Shown: in pieces, positions 22,446 to 28,171 of the stretch
Layout: each line of letters opens with the position of its first letter
How positions within the stretch are numbered: position 1 is the stretch's first letter
DNA from: JBICIG01 sp043101605
GTDB taxonomy: Bacteria; Planctomycetota; Phycisphaerae; Phycisphaerales; UBA1924
Direction of reading: 5' to 3'
Assembly: GCA_043101605.1 (NCBI GenBank)
Contig: JBICIG010000113.1
Coordinates: 1 to 37,813 of the forward strand
DNA: 37,813 nucleotides
Program-made: the position numbers and the translations under genes
Notes under the pieces: generated by a model
Databases searched by the model: none
What the model was told of the DNA's origin: nothing
The model's input: only the letters and a program-made list of their open reading frames with translations

Positions 22446-24791
22446 GTCGTCGCAGGTGAAGACGGAGAGTTCGACGCCGTCGACGCCGGCTTCAACGACC
22501 GAGCCCTCGCCGAGGTCGGAGGCGATGAAGCGGATGCGGAACTGATCGGAGGGGGTGGGGAAGACATCCTGGACGCGGAAGCTGACGAAGAACCAGCCGC
22601 CGGTGGTGCCGGTGCCGCTGGGTCCGACGGTTTCGAGGTTGGTCCAGCTGGTGCCGCCGTTGTTGGAGACTTCGACGACGAAGGTGTCCTCGCCCGGCGC
22701 GGCGCCGAAGCTGTTGTCGTACCAGCGGTAGTAGCTGATGATGGACTCGTTGCCGCGTGCGTCCATGATGGGGCTGGTGAGGATGGTGCTGCCGCCGTCG
22801 ACATCGCTGTTGCCGTCGACATTGTCGGTGAGGTAGCACTGGCCGGAGCCGTCGGCATCCGCGGGCGGGTCACCGCGGTCGCCGCCGCCGATGGGGGTGC
22901 CGCGGTTCCAGGCGCCGTCGGTGAGCCCGCCGATGTTGGAGACACTCCAGCCGAGGTTTGTCTGGAAGTTGTCGGCGAAGGGGGTGGAGCCGGTGCCGAC
23001 GGTGGCGTCGAAGGGGTTGGAGGCGCCGGCGTCGGGCTCGAAGACGGTGCCGGTCGTGTTGCCCGCGGCGGAGAGGTAGAACTCGGGCATGTCGACACAG
23101 TCGGCGGCGGGGATGGTGGCCGAGTAGGTGTTGCCGCTGACGAAGGTGAGGGGCGCGCTCTGGAAGGCGCCGCCGTCGAAGCGGTAGAGGAGTTCGGGCG
23201 AGCCGGGGACGAGGGTGTCGTCACCGGGGTTGATGGTCACATCGAAGGAGAAGGGGACGCCGGGCTCGATGAAGTCGGGGGCGGGAGCCGGGAGGGTGAT
23301 GTCGAGGGGGATGAAGGGGGGGTCGCCAACATCGATGGAGACATTGTAGAGCTGGACATCGTTGGTGGTGCCGCCGTTGACGACGTAGTAGTAGGTGCCG
23401 GCGCCGGGGACGATGTAAGTGACTTCCTCGTTCTGGCCGAGCCCGGCGGAGTTGGACTGGGCGAGGATGGTGGTGCCGTTGGTGTCGCGGATCTGGACGG
23501 AGAGGTCGTGGATGTTGCGCGAGTTGCGGCTGCTGCCCGTGTCGCAGGCCTGGGTCTGCGGGCCCTCGAGGTAGGTCGAGCCGGTGGGGATAGCGGTGAC
23601 GGTGATCTCCTTGGGCCCGAGGACGGTGAACTTGTAGAAGTCGATGTCGGAGTTGTCGTCGATGCTGCGCTGGAGGAAGCCGTCGAGGCCGTTCTGGAGG
23701 ATGCCCATGTCGGTGGCGCTGCCGAAGGAATCGTTGGGCTCGAACGGATCGCCGTAGAAGCGTTGCCCATTCTGGATGTCATCGATCTGGGGCCCGTCGA
23801 AGGCGGTGGTGAGGAAGGGCTCCATGAGCTTGGTCTGCTGAACGGGGCAGACATGGAGCATGCCGAGGCCGTGCCCGTGCTCGTGGGCGATGACATTGCG
23901 GAGGCGGAGGCTGTTGCTGCCGGTGGTGTTGTAGAAGGAATCGAAGGCGTCAAAGACCATGTCGCCGTCGTTGGGGAAGTTGTTGTAGGCGAGGACGCCG
24001 CTGTTCCCGTCGATGGGGATGGCGGCGATGCGGACATCGCCGCGGACGCCGGCGACGCCGCCGGCCCCGTTGAGCTGGGAGCCGTCGTCGTTGGGCTCGT
24101 AGATGTAGGTATTGCCGGTGAGTTCCTCCCAGCGATCGAAGACCTGATCGAAGATGGGACGCCAGGTGTTGGGGCTGCCGTAGATGCCGTTGAGCCAGGC
24201 GAAGAGCTGGCTGTTGCCGCTGACGCCGATGAGGTTGGGGACGCTGGTGCCATCGGGGACGAAGCTGTAGGTGATGGTGGCGGGTTCGCCCTGGCTGTTG
24301 GAGCCCGGGGTGAGGGCGGTGCCGTTCCAGCGGTTGGTCTGCTGGTACTCGAGCTGCGGGCCCCAGAGGATGGTGTTGCTGAAGGCGTTGACGATGTCCT
24401 CGGGGGTGCCCGGGGCGAAGCAGGCCATGACGGGCGCGTCGGCGGTGCGGTTGTAGTCGGCGATGTGCTCGAGCATGGCGCGATGGAGCGGGCTCATCTT
24501 CTCGAGCGTCTCGGGAGCGACCAGCCCGTTCAGGTCGAAGAGGGCCTCGGAGGCTTCCTTCTCGAGCAGAGCGCGGAACTCGGCCTCGGCGATCTGGGTG
24601 CGGGCGACGCGGGGCATCGCCATGAACGCGGCGAGTTCGATCCGCTCGCGGACCTGGTCCTGGACCTCCTGGGGCACGGGGCCGCAGGGGGAGGCCGCGG
24701 CCTGCGAACAGGCGGGGCCGGCACCGGCGGCAAGGCCGGCCAGGCAGGTCAGCAACGCGGTGGCGGCAAGGCTTCGATTCCGATTCTTCAT
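22188..24791 (-). CDS. Secreted metzincin-type protease with dockerin-like C-terminus
   Basis: The 867-residue product has a signal peptide (KNRNRSLAATALLTCLAGLAAGAG), a helical prodomain-like stretch (about 35-125), then a metalloprotease domain with HEHGHGLGMLH near residue 300, the zinc motif HExxHxxGxxH of matrixin-like metzincins, followed by a methionine (KLMEPFL) that may be the Met-turn. Next comes a pre-peptidase C-terminal type domain (EPNDSFGSATDMG, DIDFYKFTV), a second beta domain, a jelly-roll domain (about 660-780, SIISYYRWYDNSFG) and two calcium-loop repeats of the form DLTGSSDPNDP...PDGDxDGDDFFxYLDxF ending in QGCP. The ATG has GGAGG upstream. Probably secreted and held at the cell surface through the C-terminal module; the upstream region carries a hairpin. 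Confidence 0.88.
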   Translation of the reverse strand: MKNRNRSLAATALLTCLAGLAAGAGPACSQAAASPCGPVPQEVQDQVRERIELAAFMAMPRVARTQIAEAEFRALLEKEASEALFDLNGLVAPETLEKMSPLHRAMLEHIADYNRTADAPVMACFAPGTPEDIVNAFSNTILWGPQLEYQQTNRWNGTALTPGSNSQGEPATITYSFVPDGTSVPNLIGVSGNSQLFAWLNGIYGSPNTWRPIFDQVFDRWEELTGNTYIYEPNDDGSQLNGAGGVAGVRGDVRIAAIPIDGNSGVLAYNNFPNDGDMVFDAFDSFYNTTGSNSLRLRNVIAHEHGHGLGMLHVCPVQQTKLMEPFLTTAFDGPQIDDIQNGQRFYGDPFEPNDSFGSATDMGILQNGLDGFLQRSIDDNSDIDFYKFTVLGPKEITVTAIPTGSTYLEGPQTQACDTGSSRNSRNIHDLSVQIRDTNGTTILAQSNSAGLGQNEEVTYIVPGAGTYYYVVNGGTTNDVQLYNVSIDVGDPPFIPLDITLPAPAPDFIEPGVPFSFDVTINPGDDTLVPGSPELLYRFDGGAFQSAPLTFVSGNTYSATIPAADCVDMPEFYLSAAGNTTGTVFEPDAGASNPFDATVGTGSTPFADNFQTNLGWSVSNIGGLTDGAWNRGTPIGGGDRGDPPADADGSGQCYLTDNVDGNSDVDGGSTILTSPIMDARGNESIISYYRWYDNSFGAAPGEDTFVVEVSNNGGTSWTNLETVGPSGTGTTGGWFFVSFRVQDVFPTPSDQFRIRFIASDLGEGSVVEAGVDGVELSVFTCDDTPPPSCPADLTGSSDANDPTYGVPDGDADGDDFFFYLDAFAANNLAVCDLTGSSDPNDPSFDVPDGDCDGDDFFRYLDLFAQGCP

Positions 24792-24885
24792 GGTTCCCTC
24801 CGACTCAGTGGCGACGAACACGCCGGTGCGACTGAACGCGACAAAGGGAACCCGGTTTCGGGCCCCCCCTCTGCGTGCTTGGTTC

Positions 24886-24911
24886 GGTGGACTCCTCCGC
24901 GGGGAGTCACC
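24886..24911 (-). promoter_or_regulatory. Leader hairpin upstream of the metalloprotease gene
   Basis: GGTGGACTCC and GGAGTCACC pair over nine base pairs with one bulged base and a seven-base loop, about 100 bases before the protease ATG. On the minus strand TATAGA (24924-24929) just upstream could be a -10 box, which would place the hairpin at the 5' end of the message. Confidence 0.4.
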
Positions 24912-24929
24912 CCTCTGCGACCTTCTATA

Positions 24930-25167
24930 CGCGATTTTGCGGCGGCGGCTTTGGGCGATTGGGGCACTTTCTGTGGACCTGATGGGGCGTCGGTGGGGCG
25001 TGATCGGTTGAATACGCGTGATCGGCAAGGTCAGCGGCGGGGCGGTTCCCCGAGTTGGGTGGGGAAGCGGATCGGCCGCGCGGATATGGGTCCGGGGCGT
25101 GAATCGGAGCGGCACGGCCGGGTGGAACGCGGCTCGAGGGGCCGGGTGGCCGTGCCTGCCGAGGCGG
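24930..25167. other. Gene-free upstream region
   Basis: Together with 24792-24929 this is the region upstream of the metalloprotease gene. No frame on either strand looks like protein. It contains short GC-rich repeats (GTCGGTGGGGCG types), no strong hairpin apart from the one listed at 24886, and it ends at the AT-rich island beginning near 25168. Confidence 0.4.
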
Positions 25168-25587
25168 CATTAAGATTCATTATCCATGTGTCCACATGAA
25201 CACTGCGCGACTCAGGGCGGAACTATGGCGGAACCGCGTGCGAAGGATGAAGCGTTGGAGCGAGCAAACCGGCCGGGCGAGTTTGGCGTCGAGAGTTCGT
25301 TGGGCCGGGCGGGATGAAGAGATGGGGACCGCAGGATCCGGAGACGGGTTCGGTCGGAATTGCGAGGAGTCGGCCCGGGTTGGGCCGCGGAAGAGGAGTG
25401 AGAGAAGCGGGAGTCGGGCATGGCCTTTGACCTGCCCCACGCCGCGCAGCGGAGCCGCCCGCCTGCTGCGATCTGCCCGACCCCCCCAGTCCCCGTTCGT
25501 GCCCGCGACGGGGACATCAGGCGCGAGGATCCTGTGGAGGGAGACCACGCGTCGAGCCGGGACCCGGGAAACCGGGTCCCGACTTTT
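25168..25587 (+). ncRNA. Candidate structured non-coding RNA
   Basis: No protein-like frame exists here, but hairpins are dense. 25371-25387 is CGGCCC/GGGCCG with loop GGGTT. 25413-25420 pairs perfectly with 25474-25481 (GTCGGGCA/TGCCCGAC), extended by GGG/CCC past one mismatch, and encloses an inner stem (CGCAGC at 25445-25450 with GCTGCG at 25465-25470). 25489-25496 pairs with 25508-25515 (GTCCCCGT/ACGGGGAC). The last hairpin is a terminator (25558-25587). The start is marked by an AT-rich island at 25168-25200 (TTAAGATTCATTATCC), a likely promoter. I compared it by eye with RNase P RNA, tmRNA, SRP RNA and 6S RNA and found none of their signature sequences. Ends are approximate; strand is inferred from the terminator. 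A long leader of the next gene ended by an attenuator is the alternative. Confidence 0.5.
25558..25587 (+). terminator. Rho-independent terminator with GAAA tetraloop
   Basis: CGGGACCCGG, loop GAAA, CCGGGTCCCG: a perfect 10-bp stem closed by a GNRA tetraloop, then ACTTTTG on the plus strand. No plus-strand protein gene precedes it for over 3 kb, so it must end an RNA or attenuate a leader. The minus strand has no T-tract after the stem, which fixes the direction. Confidence 0.75.
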
Positions 25588-25693
25588 GAGCCCGCCCGTT
25601 CTGGGCAATAGGCGGAAGATTCGGCAGTTGATTGAATCGGTCGCGTGATCGGGACGATGGACGCGTCGCTGCTATCGGACGAAGGGACGACGG

Positions 25694-26002
25694 ATGCAAC
25701 TGTCCAGCGAAGAGAAGTCGGTGGTGCGTCAGGTTCTGAGCGACAAGCACGCGGACCCTTCGGTCTGCTTTGCCGACCAGCTCTGGCTGAAGCTGGACGA
25801 CCGTTGGTTTCCGATCCAGTACGCGCTGCGGAAGGCGGGGCTGATCCGGTTCGCGGATGACAATCTTCGGCAGGTGACGCTGACGGACAAGGCGATCCGG
25901 CTGATCGAGCGGGATGAACTCGGGCTGAACCGGCAGGCGGGAGGCTCTGGGACCTGGTCGGATGTGTCAGTCGAGATCAGCGACGACGCCGCAACCGTCT
26001 GA
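25694..26002 (+). CDS. Small protein of unknown function, possible winged helix
   Basis: I do not recognise a family. The 102-residue product is charged and mainly helical: SSEEKSVVRQVLSDKHADPSV, then a region with DDRWFPIQYALRKAGLIRF, ending with the helix VTLTDKAIRLIERDELGL and a glycine-rich acidic tail. The pattern 'lr..glir...d....vtlTdkAirli' resembles the second half of small winged-helix domains, where a helix leads to a wing. The ATG has GAAGGGA about nine bases upstream. It begins 107 bases after the tetraloop terminator, and its last 36 bases overlap the end of the converging galactokinase gene. Codon use looks like that of its neighbours, so I regard it as a real gene. Confidence 0.7.
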   Translation: MQLSSEEKSVVRQVLSDKHADPSVCFADQLWLKLDDRWFPIQYALRKAGLIRFADDNLRQVTLTDKAIRLIERDELGLNRQAGGSGTWSDVSVEISDDAATV

Positions 26003-27178
26003 GGCGGTTTCCTCCCACACGCGAACGCCCTCAAACCCGGCGCTGCGGATGGCGCCAGCGATATCGCGCGCGGGGTTGTCGGCGTGCTGGTGGACGAGGG
26101 CGACCATGCAACCGCCGAGCCCGGCGCCGGTGAGTCGGACGCCGAGGACGCTGGGGACGGAGCGGGCGGCATCGGCCATGCGGTCGATCTCGGGGGTGGA
26201 GACACCGAGCAATCCGGAGAGCGAGGCGTGGCTGGCGTCTGCGAGCTGGCCGAGGCGCGCCGGGTCATGGGCGCGGAGGGCGGCGATGAAGTCGTCGACG
26301 CGCGCGGACTCCTCGACGACATGTCGGGCGGTCGGCAGGATGTCGGGCGGGAGTGCGGTGAGCGACTTGGGCGCGGCAAGGGCGAGGTGCTCGATGCCGA
26401 GTCGCCGGGCGGCTTGGTCGGCGGCGGCCTGGATCGCGGCGTAGCGTCCGTCGGCGTTGCGACGGCGGATGCCGGTGTCGATGATGAGGAAGCGGATGCG
26501 CGCGGGGATTGGGACGAGTTCGGCGGTGCCGGTCGCGAAGTCGAGGCGTTGAGCGGCGTCGCGGAGCCCCCCCACGATCGCGCGCTGGTCGAGCAAGCCG
26601 CAGGGCACGCCGGCGTAGCGGTGCTCGATGCGCTGGGCGCTGCGGGCGAGGGCTTCCCGGCGAGCCGGGTCGCGGAGATGGTCTGCGGCGTCGGGATCGG
26701 TGAGGGATCGAGCGGCGAGCAGGCAGGCGAGGGTGATCGCGGCTGAGGAGGAGAGGCCCGAGCCGATCGGGACGGAGGAACTGAACGCGAGGCGGACGCC
26801 GCGTTGGCGAAGGGGCTCGTCGGCGGACTCGGCGAGGGCTCCCGCGGCGTAGGCGACCCAGGCGGGCAGGGAAGGGAGTTCGGCGTCGAGGGCGACGGGG
26901 TCGAGCGGGGCGTCGCAGGATTCGTTGAGGTCGATCGCGAGGAGTTGGGCCCGGGCGGGGGCCGCGCGGGCGGCGGGGTTGAGGGCGACGGCGGCGGCGG
27001 CGCCGACGCTGATCGCGATCGGGAGGGCGAGTCCGCCGCAGTAGTCGGTGTGGTCGCCCATAAGATTGAGGCGGCCCGGGGCGTGGGCGAGGGCGGCGGG
27101 CGTCATGCCGAAGCGATCGGCGAAGGCCCCAGCGGTGTGCCGCTCGACGGTTCGGATGGGGTTCGGCCGGGCTGACAT
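25967..27178 (-). CDS. galK: Galactokinase (GHMP kinase family)
   Basis: Galactokinase phosphorylates galactose at C1 for the Leloir pathway. The 403-residue product has the galactokinase signature in a variant form, GRLNLMGDHTDYCGGLALPIAI (usual GRVNLIGEHTDYNGG), the GHMP phosphate loop PIGSGLSSSAA, the catalytic-aspartate region as CGLLDQRAIVGG (usual GimDQ), and the C-terminal motif LTGAGLGGCMVAL. Domain order and length are normal. The Glu to Asp change in the sugar-contact motif GEHTD could alter sugar choice, so another sugar kinase of the family is possible. Start ATG at 27178. No other Leloir gene is in the window. The 3' end overlaps the small unknown gene by 36 bases; the 5' side is divergent from the PEP-CTERM-like gene. 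Confidence 0.88.
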   Translation of the reverse strand: MSARPNPIRTVERHTAGAFADRFGMTPAALAHAPGRLNLMGDHTDYCGGLALPIAISVGAAAAVALNPAARAAPARAQLLAIDLNESCDAPLDPVALDAELPSLPAWVAYAAGALAESADEPLRQRGVRLAFSSSVPIGSGLSSSAAITLACLLAARSLTDPDAADHLRDPARREALARSAQRIEHRYAGVPCGLLDQRAIVGGLRDAAQRLDFATGTAELVPIPARIRFLIIDTGIRRRNADGRYAAIQAAADQAARRLGIEHLALAAPKSLTALPPDILPTARHVVEESARVDDFIAALRAHDPARLGQLADASHASLSGLLGVSTPEIDRMADAARSVPSVLGVRLTGAGLGGCMVALVHQHADNPARDIAGAIRSAGFEGVRVWEETASDGCGVVADLD

Positions 27179-27235
27179 CGCGGGTTCCGGTCAAGGCGGG
27201 GGGTGGTTCCACCGGGACGGGGGACCGGGAACGGT

Positions 27236-27290
27236 ATTCCCTTGGAGGGAATGGGCGTGATCGGCGAATTTCGTGGTTCCTTATGGGAAT
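27236..27290. promoter_or_regulatory. Pair of inverted repeats between galK and PEP-CTERM-like gene
   Basis: ATTCCC-TTGGA-GGGAAT (27236-27252) is a perfect inverted repeat; a related shorter one, TTCC-TTATG-GGAA (27277-27289), follows 24 bases later. Both lie in the gap between two divergent genes, as expected of operators or stem-forming leader elements. The similarity (TTCC...GGGAAT) may show one binding protein. Confidence 0.35.
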
Positions 27291-27340
27291 TTGGGCGTAT
27301 CTTGTTCCCGGGCGGTGACTGCCCACGGAGGTTCGGAGAG

Positions 27341-28159
27341 ATGAGCGAGCAAGCATCGTCGAAGGGTCTGGCGAATCGTCTGGCGGCGTACGGCGCCGTG
27401 GCGGCGGGCGCGCTGTCCGGGTCGGCCGCGTCGGCGGATGTGATCGGGCAGGACGGGCTGAACATCGTCGTGACCGCGGGCAACCAGTTCGCGATCGACT
27501 TCGGCGGCTCGTTCGGCGAGCGGTTCGTGTTCTCGGTGGCGTCGAACGCGGGCGGCGGGACCTTCCGCACGACCTACTCGAACGGCGGGAGCTACGCGAG
27601 CCAGTCGACGATGGTGTACCAGCGGAGCTTCTTCCTGCAGCGTCGGATCGGGCTGGGGTTCGCGGCCGGTGGCGGCTGGACGGGCGGCTCGATCGTGGCG
27701 TATGCGCCCGGAAGCAGCTATGTGCAGCGGATGGGCAACGGGTTCGTGATCGGCGACCCGGTGCAGCCGTTCGGCGAATGGGGCAACCTTGGGAGCGGTT
27801 TCATCCAGGGTTACTATGTCTCGAACTACTTCCGTTCGGTGCGGACCGGGTACGGGGGTGGTTACACGGTGGGCCCCTACTACAACTCGTCTTCGTTCGG
27901 CTCGTGGGCCGGCGGTCGTCGCGGGTTCCTGGGGTTCCGCTTCACCGACAACGGCACGGACTATCACTACGGGTGGATCGACATCTCGACCGATCGTTCG
28001 ACGGTGGATGTGGTGATCCACGGGTGGGGTCTGGAGACGACGCCGAACGCGGGGATCGAGGTTGGGGTGACGCCCGCCCCGGCGTCGGCGCTGGCGTTGC
28101 TGGCGATGGGTGCGGCCGGTCTTGGTCGGACGCGTCGCGACGCGGCTTTGAAGAACTGA
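27341..28159 (+). CDS. Secreted PEP-CTERM-like protein, tyrosine- and glycine-rich
   Basis: The 272-residue product has an N-terminal signal sequence (LANRLAAYGAVAAGALSGSAASA) and ends with a PEP-CTERM-like sorting signal: the PAPASALALLAMGAAGLG hydrophobic stretch preceded by a TPAP in place of the usual PEP, then an RTRR cluster. The middle is beta-rich and rich in Gly, Ser, Tyr and Phe, e.g. SGFIQGYYVSNYFRSVRTGYGGGYTVGPYY, and contains a FTDNGTDYHYGWIDIS block as in other surface proteins of this group. The ATG has GGAGG nine bases upstream. Exosortase is expected to cleave the tail during export. The next gene, the AlkP/TPR/sulfotransferase fusion, starts only 12 bases after the stop, suggesting an operon. 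Confidence 0.85.
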   Translation: MSEQASSKGLANRLAAYGAVAAGALSGSAASADVIGQDGLNIVVTAGNQFAIDFGGSFGERFVFSVASNAGGGTFRTTYSNGGSYASQSTMVYQRSFFLQRRIGLGFAAGGGWTGGSIVAYAPGSSYVQRMGNGFVIGDPVQPFGEWGNLGSGFIQGYYVSNYFRSVRTGYGGGYTVGPYYNSSSFGSWAGGRRGFLGFRFTDNGTDYHYGWIDISTDRSTVDVVIHGWGLETTPNAGIEVGVTPAPASALALLAMGAAGLGRTRRDAALKN

Positions 28160-28171
28160 TCGGGACCAGCG

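Noticed and set aside
25188..25203. GTGTCCACATGAACAC as a second parS-like site
   Set aside because: It is only an imperfect palindrome (two mismatched pairs) and lacks the central CACGTG of parS; more likely part of the promoter island of the RNA candidate.
25200..25590. RNase P RNA, tmRNA, SRP RNA or 6S RNA as identity of the hairpin-rich region
   Set aside because: The conserved GAGGAAAGTCC and ACAGAA elements, the tRNA-like T-arm, the GGAAGGAAGCAG loop and the long 6S rod were looked for by eye on both strands and not found. GAGCAAACCGG near 25261 recalls a short RNase P stretch but stands alone.
25196..25648. Open frames of 150 and 142 codons on both strands in the hairpin-rich region
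   Set aside because: Both translate to arginine/serine/proline-rich sequence without hydrophobic pattern or motif, have no ribosome binding site and run through the perfect terminator stem; they are better explained as chance frames in a GC-rich non-coding stretch.
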